NCBI RefSeq assembly: GCF_032854445.1
Contig: NC_088302.1
Span: forward strand, 13,947,338 to 14,011,337
Direction of reading: 5' to 3'
DNA length: 64,000 bases
Source of the DNA: Liolophura sinensis
Taxonomy: Eukaryota > Mollusca > Polyplacophora > Chitonida > Chitonidae
Below the pieces are notes generated by a model that was given only the letters and a program-made list of their open reading frames with translations, did no database searches and was not told the origin of the DNA. The position numbers were made by a program, and so were the translations under genes. Positions 1-11,412 of this stretch are shown one piece after another (positions within the stretch are counted from its first letter, which is position 1; each line of letters opens with the position of its first letter).

Positions 1-149
1 CGGTTTGTGACGTCACATAAGATGCTGCGATGACGACACAAAGGGTGACGTTGAAAATCACGTTCAAGTAAAGCTTCCTCAAGCTTTGACATATGCCGTT
101 GTGTAAGCTGTAAGCTGATTGCGATAAGAGAATTTATCGAAAATCAAGG
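1..149 (+). promoter_or_regulatory. Putative promoter / 5' region with consensus CRE
   Basis: The stretch precedes the first ATG of the gene below. GTGACGTCAC at 7-16 contains the full palindromic CRE/ATF site TGACGTCA (8-15), and further half-site-like TGACG motifs lie at about 32 and 47. AAGCTT occurs twice around 73-87 with a short spacer. In the frame of the ATG at 150 there is a stop (TAA) at 111-113, so the ATG is the first methionine after a stop unless an upstream exon exists. No TATA box is evident. The link between the CRE and this gene is inferred from position only. Confidence 0.35.
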
Positions 150-3100
150 ATGTCCTGTTTAGGTAAGTAAACCGAATGTTTTCCCTTGTCGTCAGTTAGT
201 AATAAACATGCCGTAGTCACGGTTTTCAGTGAATTATATGCCGATACCTCTCAGTTTTATTCATGACAAAATATATCGAAATATAACCATGATTAGAAAC
301 ATCAGAATATGGATAGCGTTTGATTTTGGTGGCTTTCAATTTAGGGAGTAGTCAACTATTTCAGATGTATAATGTGTATATCGAGTTTAATGTAGCACAT
401 TATTTTTTATGCAATGTATTTAAATATGTTCTCCTCAGTCATATGCGATATCATGGTACCGGCAACCTCAGAGAATCAAAACGTATTATTTCGATCTCTC
501 TCCCATTAAAATTAGGAAAGTCTTTTAAAACTATTTTGCATAAATATACAAGCATTTTAGATACACCACAAAGCCAGAATCAGGTGAAATAGGATTGTCC
601 ATTTCACAGTTTGTAACTTAAAAACATGCGTTTACAAATTACTTACGTGTATATCTATATAAAACATGTATATGGCCACAGGAGTGTTTTCAAAACATAA
701 AAATTAAACGCATTAAAACATTTCTGTTACACATGAAACAATTTGTATTTCACAATCCTTTATTCACATAATGATTTCTTTTACAGGAATAACCAGAGAT
801 AAAATCCAGCAGTGGTTCCAGCGTCTGAAAACATGTAAGCTTCCACATTGACCTATATACTTCACAATTCTCGAGTTGTATTGATTTATTTATTTAATTG
901 GTGTTTAGTGCCTTACTCGAGAATATTTCACTTATACGACTGAGGCCAGCATTATGCCAGGAAAACGCGCAGAGCATGAGGGAAACCCGCGATCATTCGC
1001 TGTCTAGTCATAATTTCAGTAACAACAGAAGCTGGACCACTGTCTAAAGTACATATTATACTCTGATAACCTATTGGCAACTGGTACCATTTAGTTATCT
1101 CTCTTTCTTGAAAAAAGTATAGAAATAACATGAATGGCAACATAATCTGACACGTAGAAGTTTAACACCAGTTAATGTACATGACACCTTACAAAAATTG
1201 AATATTGTAACAAATCAGTAAAATATGCCTATGAAAAGAAGTTATTATCAGAGGTCTTTCTGCTTAATTAAATACCATGATTTTACGTTTCATTTGCACC
1301 TTGATAGATTTCGTTAAACGCTTAATTTATAAAGTTTATTAGGCTTAAGCTTTTCTGTCCAACCGTAGACTTCCAGACTGACCACGTGCAGGTAGAAATC
1401 GTGAGACAGATCCTGAAGCAGGTTCTAGTCTCTGTAGACCAGGTGTATGGCGCCGAACCCGTGCCCATGGAGAAAATCAAAGAGCAGCTCGATAAGTACA
1501 TAGACCGGAGAGTCGACGAGAAGATTACGGAATTACTCGAGTTTTGCCGAATGGCTGCTGCAGCCGAACGTGAGAACAAATTTGTAATAGAGAGCCACAA
1601 GTTATATACAAGTGCAACGCCATCATTAGTGCTTATACATGTACGAAATACAGGAAAAAGTCTAGTGTTTGTGAAAATGTTAATGAAATTTTATAACTAA
1701 ATATGAAGAATCAAAAGCATTTTTTGCACTTTTAACCAGCCTTAGGATTGAACCCTTGTCTATTGGGATGAGCATAGCGATTATACATTATACATACACC
1801 TAGTTATATGTTTATGAGCTATATAGAGCAAATGTAAAACTGCCTTTTCCAGTTGGCTAAATGCCTCTTTCTGTGATACAACTGTTTTTCATGCCCCCCC
1901 CCCCCCCCCACCACAACACTTCCCCACATTTGCATAAAATATAAAGCGACATCCTCTGTCGCCATGTTGCAATATTTAGCTGGAATGAAATCAGATGCAA
2001 ATTACAAGGCCGTATAATTATCACATAAGATTGTCACAGCAAATATAGCATACGTACAAGAGACGAAGATATCTACCTGTAATTACGCCTCATTTCTTTT
2101 CTTTTTTAATAATGGGGTAATTTTCCTGCATTTCCGCTAACATCTAGTGCTCTATGTGTGGGTCTCTAAAGGTGTTTGCATGAGGGAAAATGTCTCTGTA
2201 TATGCGTGATATACTATAGGCCTTATATACATAATGTACTTTACTACTCTATACAATGAACTTTCCAGAAGAGACCTCTGCTAAGGCCAGCGTTGGTCCG
2301 TCAGTCAGTGTCCAGTCCACAGACGGATCAGCCAGTGTCCAGTCCACAGACGAGTCAGCCAGTTTCCAGGACTGTTACGGCGATATGGAGGTGAGCGTAT
2401 ACTTGCCACAATATATATGCACCTTTATAAAACTAATACAGGCTATAACCCATCATACATCTGGATCAGAACGGTCTGACAGGGCTGAAAATGTCCAGTA
2501 TGTCAGTTTTCCATATACATGAAACTTCACTTTTGTAGAAACAGAGGCAGAGCGCAAGACACTTGAGTTTATGGTACACAAATTAAAATGGTGTTTGCTT
2601 AGAAAACATTCCACTGATTCTTGAATTTTTAGACGCCGATATATGTTAAATCAGCAAAGGATAATGTGGAAGAAATAAGGACATGGAGTTTAAGGCTTAC
2701 TATGCCAGTAAATCTGGTATTGAACTGTTCCACATTATTATCAAACGTTCATGAGCGTCTCTATTTATACATGAAATTCCTCTTGGTGACGTAAACGTGG
2801 AGGTTCCGGATGATGTCAATGTAGAGACTGAAGGTAAGATTGGCATCATGGCACAACTGATGAAAACATAAATAAATATTTCATAAATGGAAAATAACAT
2901 TGTCTCGTGTAGATATAGTCAAGATGAGCCAATAGTATTCTGTTAACAAACGCCAAAACATATTAGGCATGTCTTGTTTTGTATATATACAGATACATTT
3001 AATTTTTTTTTTCATTTTACAAAATTGATTTAGAGTTAATTCCTTTTTGCTTGCGTTTTAAAACTTTCAGCTCTAAAGGCCAAAAAGAAATCCCTTTTGA

Positions 3101-3210
3101 AGCGACTTTTCAAGAAGAGCCCCAGACGCTCGAGTGGTGAGGCTGTCACGACTGAGAAAAAGAAGCCTCTGTTGTTCAGGAAGCTCATTAAGCGACTGCC
3201 AGTTGTGTAA
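150..3210 (+). CDS. Seven-exon gene for an unrecognised ~209-residue protein
   Basis: Proposed coding exons: 150-162, 787-834, 1369-1569, 2269-2390, 2633-2707, 2803-2833 and 3071-3210. Their sum is 630 nt (209 codons plus TAA). Each of the first three junctions closes a split codon and keeps a single open frame: GTAAGT donor at 163 to TTACAG acceptor at 786; GTAAGC at 835 to CCGTAG at 1368; GTGAGA at 1570 to TTTCCAG at 2268. The donor after exon 4 is GAG|GTGAGC, and exon 7 follows an ideal TTTCAG at 3070. In exon 2 only one frame is open, and it is the one used. Residues 1 to about 95 look helical, with many charged and aliphatic residues (for example KIKEQLDKYIDRRVDEKITE). Exon 4 encodes a Ser/Thr/Gln stretch with a 9-residue repeat (SVQSTDGSA, SVQSTDESA). 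The last exon is strongly basic (KKKSLLKRLFKKSPRRSS, later LLFRKLIKRLPVV) and could bind a membrane or nucleic acid. There is no signal peptide. Exons 5 and 6 are the weak part: the GTAAAT donor at 2708 and purine-rich acceptor at 2802 are poor, and exon 5 may be skipped. I do not recognise the family. Confidence 0.6.
882..1003 (-). mobile_element. SINE family A, tail-half fragment in intron 2
   Basis: Starts with the TTTATTTATT tail and runs into the family A 3' body (cttactcgagaatatttcac, then ccagcattatg and a gggaaacccgcg block). It is 5'-truncated, diverged and antisense to the host gene, within the intron between exons 2 and 3. Confidence 0.7.
1894..1909. repeat. C16 homopolymer in intron 3
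   Basis: A run of 16 C on the + strand within the intron between exons 3 and 4. It is a simple repeat and its length is likely to vary. Confidence 0.9.
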
Positions 3211-4346
3211 TTATATAACTGACATATAACTAAGTTAACACCTGATTTAAAGGTGTGTATATTTTAAAATGAAAAATTTGAAAGAAAAACGTTTAGAAGC
3301 ATCTGTATTTCCAACCTGTAAAAGCACATTTTAATATTTCGTTACTCTAACCCTAGTTATTGCATCAATGATTTTTACGCGAACCTAAAGTTTTGATTGC
3401 CCCATCGTTTACTTAATTCCGTGTTACATGATAGATACCTGGGTCTGTAGACACTCTTGTACACATGTGATCAGTCATATATTTATTCTCCACTGTGTAA
3501 ATCATTCTGTCAGAGAGCTGTCACTCAGTTTGATGCCTCAATCTTTTTTTTTTTTTACTGTAAAAACTAAAATGTCCATGATATTTCTGCCAATCCAGTC
3601 AATCAGTTTTATCCCATTCAGAATCTATGTCCAGCCAATCTGTCAGTGATTTATCTGCTATTTGAGTCAGTCAGTTTGACCTCTCGACCCCCGTTATAAC
3701 AACCTATCATGACAGAACACAATCTGCCTGATCGGTGAGTCGGTTTGCCTGTTCAGTAGTTTGCAGCTCAGCTTGAGTCGCCCTGCATGAATCTCTGTCA
3801 GTGTTATCGCCCTGCAAAACTGTGAGCAGTGCAGTTTGCCCAATCATGAACTGAGCTGGAATACAGGTAAAGCGGGAATTGGAATATTCAGAGAGACAGA
3901 GTGGGATACTTTACTTTGGTGGGTACATACTAGCTCTATACACAGTCCACATGAAACAGACACTAGGTGCCATTCGCATTGAAAAGTTATAACATTAGCA
4001 ATCTTTGAGACTTGTGATCAGTCATATATTTATTCTCCGTGATGTCTATGTATATTTTTTAGTTAAGATATGTGCATTTGTTTGGTATGTTTATATTACT
4101 CTGTTTTTGTGCCCAAGATTTTGTACCTTATGCTGACATGAATTTCATCAACATGTATATAAGCAGAGACTCCCGAAAGGTATAGCTGTAATATCTATAA
4201 CCATTCATCATATACCCGTTTAACGAATACTGTTCTTGTATCAAGCAAAACAAACCATGACAATAAAGATGAAGGTGCCTGCAGGAAATCCCATGCATTC
4301 TGTTCTCTGTAGTCCTCTTGCGTTCAGCGTACGATGGATTGTTAAG
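3211..4346. other. Non-coding spacer, CAGT-rich, with a 26-bp direct repeat
   Basis: No convincing exon. A 26-bp sequence beginning TGTGATCAGTCATATATTTA occurs identically at 3466-3491 and 4013-4038. Between the copies the DNA is unusually rich in CAGTCAGTTTG-like words. No clear AATAAA was found just after the upstream gene, so its poly(A) site is unplaced. Confidence 0.5.
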
Positions 4347-4600
4347 CAGTTGTAAAACGTTGTATCGAACAAATTGGTTCTCATACAGTTGTAAAACGTT
4401 GTATCGAACAAATTGGTTCTCATACAGTTGTAAAACGTTGTATAGAATAAATTGATTCTCATACATTTGTAAAACGTTGTATCGAATATATTGGTTCTCA
4501 TACAGTTGTTAAACGTTGTGTCGACAGATTGGTTCTCATACAGTTGTGGAACATTGTATTCCGGCACTGACTGGTTGATAGACAGTTGTGAAATATTGTA
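4347..4600. repeat. 39-bp minisatellite, about 6.5 copies
   Basis: Unit begins CAGTTGTAAAACGTTGTATC and ends TTGGTTCTCATA. Starts fall at 4347, 4386, 4425, 4464, 4503, 4541 and 4583, so the period is exactly 39 bp for five units and then decays. The first two units are nearly identical and the later ones increasingly diverged. Because 39 is a multiple of 3, overlapping minus-strand frames stay open with a 13-residue repeat; these are not taken as genes. Confidence 0.93.
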
Positions 4601-4765
4601 AGAATGTTTAGCTATGGATTTTATGCTAAAAATGATGTAAGGGAGTACACACGTGACTATTTGGATTTTTCTTTGACTGATTTAAACCAGGACACAACTT
4701 TTTGAAAACAAATCAAAATCCTATCCATGAATTTCTTTTGACCGAGGAACGATAATGGTGTATTA

Positions 4766-6303
4766 TACTATCCCAAAAAAAGAAACGCATAACCCGGTTT
4801 TTTGCGGAGGTGATGCAGTCTTTTCAATTATGCATAACTAAATAAGAATTGCTATTCTGCAAATATTTTTTTACACAGATTAAGGAAGGGGTCCATATCT
4901 AGACAACAAGGCCATCAACTTGAGGTAAGACACTCACAATGAGTCTCCCCACTTGAGTGGAATGTCAGTATCTGTTGTGACCCACCACGGGCACGAATAA
5001 CAGTTCTGACACGCCTTGTCATGGACTGGATGAGACGCTGGATAGAGGCCTGGGGAATGTTCTGCCACTCCTCCTGCAAACATGCAACTTGCTCTTGAAG
5101 CGTTTGGGGTTGAGGTTGACGTTGGCGTAGACGTCGATCAAGTTCATCCCACAGATGCTCAATTGGGTTAGATCCGGGGAACGGGACGGCCAGGGTAGCA
5201 CATTTACATTGTTTTCGGCGAGGAAGTCCCTTGTGACACGTGCCGTGTGCGGTCTGGCGTTGTCCTGCTGGAACAACTCCCGCTGAACGTCAATAACAGG
5301 TAAGAGGTGTGGCTGCAGGATGGTGTCTCGGTAGCGTACGGCCGTAAGATTTCCCTGAACGTGGACAAGATTTGTACGACCAGTATACGATATTGCTGCC
5401 CACATCATCACACTCCCTCCACCAAATCTGTCCACTTGGCGTTCGCAGTTAGGGGCATAACGTTCGTGAGCACGTCTGTAAACCCGGTTTCTACCATCAC
5501 GTCTCTGCAATAGGAATCTGGACTCATCACTGAACCAAATGCGTCGCCAGTTGCGTAGATTCCATGCAGTCACGTTGTTACAACCATCGGAGGCGATTGG
5601 CGCGATGGTGAGGACGCAGCCACGATCCCAACATAGGGCCTCCTGGCTCTCAGTCCATGTTCCCTCAGCCTGTTCCGCACTGTCTGACCTGATATCCTCC
5701 TCAGTCCCGGTATGCTGGCTGCTGTGCTTTCAGCTGTAGCACAACGGTCACGCAAATGGAGGACCCTTATGTAGCGATCTTGGGCTGCTGTAGTGACACG
5801 TGGTCGACCTGAACGCGGACGGTCATTTGTTGTCCGAGTATTGTTGTAGCGGACAGCAAGCCGTGAAATCGTGCTCTGGCTGACGTGTAGACGCCTAGAA
5901 ATGGACGATTGGGACTCTCCAGCTTGAAGTCTTCCAATGGCAATATTTCTTGTGACAGTGTCAAGACGTGGCATGTTGAATCAGCTTGAAAACACCACTT
6001 GAAAGACGACGATTTCCGGCCCAAAGTTGCGGTTTTATAGTCACACACTGCATGCTTTCCATGCGTAAGTTCGGCGTGTAAGACTGCACGTGATGCAGTG
6101 TGGTGCTGTATTTTTTACTTCTTCCAAAAACGGCCTCCAAACTCAACATTTTCAACCAAGAAATGTTTTGAGGAATAAAATGTGTGCTAACTGTGACTAT
6201 TAACAATATTAAAACACATTTCGCTCATGAAATGAAGACAAAATGTGTTTATTTCATTTTAAAATAAAACAAAACACCTATGCGTTTCTTTTTTTGGATA
6301 GTA
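4766..6303 (-). mobile_element. Tc1/mariner-superfamily DNA transposon, full length but defective
   Basis: Inverted ends: left CTATCCCAAAAAAAGAAACG (from 4768), right, read on the minus strand, CTATCCAAAAAAAGAAACGC (from 6301), about 24 bp with one indel. Both ends are bordered by TA (4766-4767, 6302-6303), the target-site duplication of this superfamily. The element between the TA dinucleotides is 1534 bp, the usual size for Tc1. It carries one transposase reading on the minus strand that is broken by frameshifts, so this copy is non-autonomous. It lies in spacer DNA between the left-end gene and a SINE. Confidence 0.93.
4915..5974 (-). pseudogene. Tc1-type transposase pseudogene (DD34E)
   Basis: Read on the minus strand from ATG at 5974. 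The N-terminal part has the paired helix-turn-helix DNA-binding region (SQSSISRRLHVSQSTISRL, then the GRPR linker RPRSGRPR). The catalytic part contains WFSDES with the first Asp and QQDNARPHTA with the second Asp. The third acidic residue (Glu of the PIEHLWDE motif) is present, but in a different frame. At least three small indels break the gene: one deletion near 5610, one extra T near 5581 and one deletion near 5166. After that last shift the frame runs on to TGA at 4915-4917. The family role is cut-and-paste transposition using the inverted ends; this copy cannot make an intact enzyme. Confidence 0.9.
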
Positions 6304-6741
6304 TATTTGCCTGTATATGTCAAAATATAAAAGCTACATTCTCTTAAGACAGATTTGTGTTAACACAATACATGTTAAACGTTCCCATGTTCAACAAACT
6401 TGTATGGTTCAAAGTATGTATTTAATTCTCATTTCAAATTTGACTTTTGTACTTTTTGAAATCGGCTCCATGAAGATTCTCAACAGTAGTTTAGACAAAT
6501 GTAGAATACCGTTGAAACACTGACAACGGTGATAAGATCTGGGCCTGTTGAACAAAGCAGTTGTAGTCTAGTGGCAAGGCACTACTTGTAATCCATGGCA
6601 ATATATGTTTTTAACATGTGTCGCTATGGTAGCTACAGTGAAGTTATCCTGTGGTCGCTATGTGCAAGCAGTCCCTGGTATTCTAGGTACACTATCCGTC
6701 AAAAACTAGCTGGTTCAAGCGGTTTATTCTTTTTGTATGTA

Positions 6742-6905
6742 TGTATACATGATTGGGGCTTTACGCCGTACTTAACATTTTTCTGTCATATGACCACGAG
6801 GAGCCACAGGGATGCCACTACTGAGGTATAACGCCGAGAACGCTGGACATCACACCCCACAGGTTTACTCCCAGATGGTTCTAACCATCAGGCCACCGAA
6901 GCGGT
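6742..6905 (-). mobile_element. SINE family F (tRNA-derived), short copy
   Basis: On the minus strand it starts CTTCGGTGGCCTGATGGTTA, which contains an A-box-like TGGCCTGATGGTTAGAAC. It ends with a tail related to family B: TCATATGAC, then GTTAAGTACGGCGTAAAGCC. It shares head and tail with the copy at 22494-22735. Boundaries are approximate. Confidence 0.65.
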
Positions 6906-9529
6906 CTTGTATTGTGTTAATTCCTGTATAGCTTTGCAACGCAAAGTGGCAGCTAAACAACGCTGTAGCGTACCAGCAGAGAATCACGTGTTTTTTCAAA
7001 CAGTTTGGAAATTCCTTGCGTAGGTAAGGAATGTCAGCGAGTTTAAAATATCATTACGAGACTGTCTGCTTGACGTCAAGTGTAACGCATTATTATCTGT
7101 GATACATGTCTGAGGTAAACAAGGTTAATCAGTGGTCAGCACAACCTAGCATCACAGCGCATCAGTTCCCGAGCACAGCTCATCACTTGCATTATGCACG
7201 TGTCTATATATTTGTATCCCCTTCTGATATACGACTGAAGGCGAAACCGTACAGTGTTCCGCTAATAACGTAGAAAGAGATTATTACATGTATGTAAGAA
7301 TTTTTTTTTAATGTAAATGTCGATGTAGAAGAATAATTACTGTGTGCCTATAATGTGTATATCATGTTGCATTTTATGACATAGTTGTAATAAAGTTGGC
7401 GTCTAAAAACTGTTGTTTACTTCTATTACCAATTATGTTTAGATCAGATGAACAATTTTAAACCAGCAATATTACTTTTGGTCCACTTTAGGAGACGCCA
7501 ATATCACTGTTATATTTATGTTCGTAACTTTAGCGACTTCGGGGCAATTTTCTCACACAAAATAGATGGGATGCAATTGGATGTAAATCATACCTTTATC
7601 CAGGTTCTTTTTTCATAGTGATATATACAACTTACACGCACATTACATAAACCTGTGATTTGCTCTGTTTAAGATGAATAGATATAAAATCTGTTTGACA
7701 CTGTTCACATAATTCACATCTTCTTTTAAACTCGATGTAACAGTATCATGTGTTTGGAGATATCTGAAGACAGATATAATCTCATTACGTTTTATTTTAC
7801 ATTTCAATTGCACCTTTATCCCACGCAACACGCCAAATGGCCGATTTTCTGAAGACCCCGCGATATCTCAGATCTACGCCATTGCTATGAGGCTTTCTTT
7901 AAATTATCCAGGGAAGTAATAATTCACAACGGCTAGGGAGTGATTTCAGAGAAACTGCTTTTTCTGATGGGTTTTCTCAAGATTCTAGAACTTTGACAAT
8001 GTTTACGTGAAAACTTGCTTTCAGGCACAGTCACAGCTCAATATGCTCACTTTACATTATTGTTACCAGTAACAAACTTTGTAAACAAAAATGTTAGAAA
8101 ACACCAGTGATGTACACCAGCCCTCTGCGAAGGGAAGAAAACATTGCAACCAATGGAACAACAGTATCGGCTTGTATCACAATATCCGTTATGATTATTC
8201 ATGACCTCTAGTATTGTTATTGAAATCATCAGTATCATTATGGCTGTAGGTGTTGAGGGCTCTACTGCTTCATGGGGTGCACGAGTTGCCTCTTTTTGCA
8301 AAGGGCTGTCGGGACGGCTGAAGGTCAAGGGGCTCAATTCCTAAGGCAGGCATATAGAGATGTCAGGTGAAATAAAATTGGTGAACCTAAACAAGTCGAG
8401 GTGCATTGCGTGGGATGAGAAAGCTGGGCGAAAGTTGAAAATTTTGCAGTTGCACTTTATTGCATAGCGGTGCGAAACTTCATTGATATTTTGACGTAGA
8501 AAACGTACATGATTCTCCATCTGACATACATCTGCATCAACAGTCTGGATCATATGCTTTCTGAGTTTGCAAGCGACTGTACACAGCAAATGTTCCCAGC
8601 TTGACATTATAACAACAAATAAAAAACCATCGATCTCCAACTGAAATATTTGAAAATAGAGGCCTAGGACCTTAATACACAGATTCAAATAATCCTAAAA
8701 GGCTATTAATATCACTAATAACGAAAAAAAAAACGCAAATTCGCATAATTCCCCTGTAGAATTTTGTGTCGTCTTCCACTCATACCCCTCATACCATTAT
8801 CAATAGATACGATATGATATAAAAGTATCACCCACCGACCGCCAAACAGACAGACCAACCGATAGAGTAGTCGCAGCTGAAAAAGACGCTTTATCTGACA
8901 CAATAGTAGCCAACACATAATGGGAAAATTAAACATTATTAGAAAACCATAAATCAAATGTATGATTCTATACCAGATCTGAAATATTAAAGCTATACGT
9001 AGGTGGTGGAATTAACACTAGTTGCGCTTTAGGGTTGGGCCGGATCGATGTTTCGTGACCAGACCAGTTCTGTGTTTTTCAGTCAACCTTATTGATTAGG
9101 GTCTTCTAACTTCCTGATTGGGTTTTATTTCTTCACATTACGGGAGGAATTTTTTTTCTGAACTCGCTCTTAATTTTGTTCCGTGCATGAAGTACCGAGC
9201 ACCGGGCAATTTCCTGCAAACGACGCATCAATCTCGTACAGTCATCATACAAGCCGTTTTAACTGCAGAGCTTGCACTGTAAAGCTGAAATTCGCTATAG
9301 GCTCTGCTGAGCTTCGATGTGTGTTAAATCGCTCCAAACGACTACGCCAAGGCCCCTGTGTGACATGGGGATAAACTTACAACAGCTTTTGACAATTGTC
9401 CGAACAAACTACGACGGTTTTGTTTCATTAACTATCCACATCAGTTTTCTAGGAAATCTTCAAAGGGTTTTGTGAAATTGAATATTTCATCTCATACAAC
9501 CATTTTATGTTTATTTATCTTTTGTTCAT
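6906..9529. other. No gene recognised
   Basis: AT-rich DNA with only short chance frames on both strands (the longest about 115 codons at 8341-8688, minus, with no splice context or recognisable protein features). No repeats that I recognise. Confidence 0.4.
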
Positions 9530-9571
9530 TTGTTTATTTATTTATTTACTTATTTATTTATTTATTTATTA
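9530..9571. repeat. (TTTA)n simple repeat
   Basis: About ten copies of the TTTA tetranucleotide with one interruption (TTTACTTATTTA). It resembles a SINE tail, but the adjoining sequence does not show a SINE body, so it is called only as a microsatellite. Confidence 0.85.
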
Positions 9572-11142
9572 CCCACCCTGGTATCGCAGTTATGGATGCG
9601 ATGGATAAGTGGCGTCTTTCCGGTATGGATAACATATTTCTTGTTGCTGTTATGTTGAATTACTTTACACAGCTCTCCAAGGGCTTAGTCCACAGCCATT
9701 AACTGCCAAATAGCCTAATGGTATACAAAGACTGTGATGAAAGCAAAGCGGTTGTTTGTTGTTTTATGACATTCAGTTCATTTGTGTCGTAGATGTTCTA
9801 GGTATAAATATAGACAAAGTCGGTTTATTCTTGAAAAGTCTTCCGATTGAAAATGTATATCATATTTATTTTCATATATCTCCTTTCAGATCAAAACCAC
9901 ATGTATTATTTTACACATTCACGTTTAAAGAGGAGTTGTTAGCGGTTTCCGTAAATGTGGCACCGCGTTAATTTGTCCACAACGTATGTATTTCCCTGTG
10001 GACCGTCGTTCAATGTCAGGAAAACTTTGAGGTACATTCTATCAACTTGTTTGCAATGAAAACGGTTGGCGGAAGTAAATATGCCTGCGACCTTGATTAT
10101 AGGAGCATAACCATCATTTACATCAGATGTTAACTTCTACTGTGGCTGGATAATAACCTCAATAGTAACAAAGAACACTGAGCACAAGGTACACAGAAAA
10201 TAACCGCGCATTCAGGCCTGTAGACTAAATACGTATACACTCTACACGTCACTTTACACTTGCGCTAACATACTCACTCCTTACAGTGTATTATGACCCA
10301 CGAACTTTAAGTTGACATTAGCTCTGAGATCGGTTGGCCACTATCCCTCCTCAGCTTTCATATTAACAGTTCGGAATGGTTACATGCACTAACCTGGAAC
10401 TCGGTCCTATCGCCTATACGTTATCCCCAAAGTGGCATAGCTGTACATGACGAAAAATGGTTTCCCGCGATCTTAAAGTAATTCTGAATTCATATAACCT
10501 AATTATACGAGAATTAACAGTTAACACAAATGTACATTTCACAGAGACACTCACTTGTACAACATGAAAACTCGTCAAGCTTCCATTTTCAAATCTAATG
10601 ATTCCGTTGCTCTTTCAAAATTCTGTGTCATCTTTGTTCACAGTAGTATCTTACATTCCCTCAATGTTCAGTTGGTCAATGTTGAGACACACATTAGACA
10701 AGACTCAAGCAAGTTATCTAGAACCCTTTTAATCGTGTACATCTTGGTTTATAACCTAAGCGTTCCCCATGTTCATCTTTCCCCGGGCTGTATCGAGTGC
10801 CGTCAACTCAAAATGATAAACGCGGCTACCAAAGGCTTGCTGTGAATGCGCTTGGTACGTTTGTGTTAATTGTAATGATATGTTGTTTTTATTTATTGGG
10901 AAAAGGGGGTTATGTGAGTCAGAATTACTGTAGCGTTAAAGGACACGTTTTCGTAGCGTATGGCTTTAACAGTATTAAGAACAACACCGAGTTCCCTGTT
11001 GGTGAACAAAAGAGCGGCGTCAGTGTTCTGAAAGCTAAGCCAGGTAGAATGACACAGATGTCTGCTCTAGTTTCACATCTGCTGTTAGATGAATCATGTA
11101 CCATCGATATGACATGACTTATTCGCTATGTTCTAACGATAG
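9572..11142. other. No gene recognised
   Basis: One open frame at 10797-11117 (+) carries a hydrophobic run (LGTFVLIVMICCFYLLG) that could look like a membrane segment. It has no start context, splice signals or recognised family, and its length is within chance expectation. Confidence 0.4.
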
Positions 11143-11156
11143 CAATAAGCAAAATA

Positions 11157-11399
11157 TTTATTTGCCGTGCACAACAATATTTCATTTATATGCCGGCGGC
11201 CAGCATTATGGTGGAAGGAAACCAGGTAAGTCCGGGGGTAACCCGCGACCATTCGCAGGTTTCTGTCAGACCTTCCCACGTACGGTCGGAGAAGAAGGCA
11301 GCATGAGTAGGATTTGAATTCAGAGCGATCGCACTGGTGGAAGGCTCGTGAGTCATTACATCGTGCTGGCGTCCTAATCGCTTCGGCCACGGAGGCCCC
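11157..11399 (-). mobile_element. SINE family A with target-site duplication
   Basis: Near full-length minus copy: tail side diverged, then ccagcattatggtggaagg, gaccattcgcaggtttctg, ccttcccacgtacgg, and the tRNA-like head ending ccacggaggcccc. Flanked by AATAAGCAAAATA at 11144-11156 and 11400-11412, a 13-bp target-site duplication typical of LINE-driven insertion. Confidence 0.9.
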
Positions 11400-11412
11400 A
11401 ATAAGCAAAATA

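Noticed and set aside
4128-4567. Minus-strand frames rich in YENQF/YNVLQL repeats
   Set aside because: They are translations of the 39-bp minisatellite in two frames; the 13-residue period equals the DNA period.
10797-11117. Possible small membrane protein
   Set aside because: Single hydrophobic run only; no start context, no poly(A) or splice evidence.
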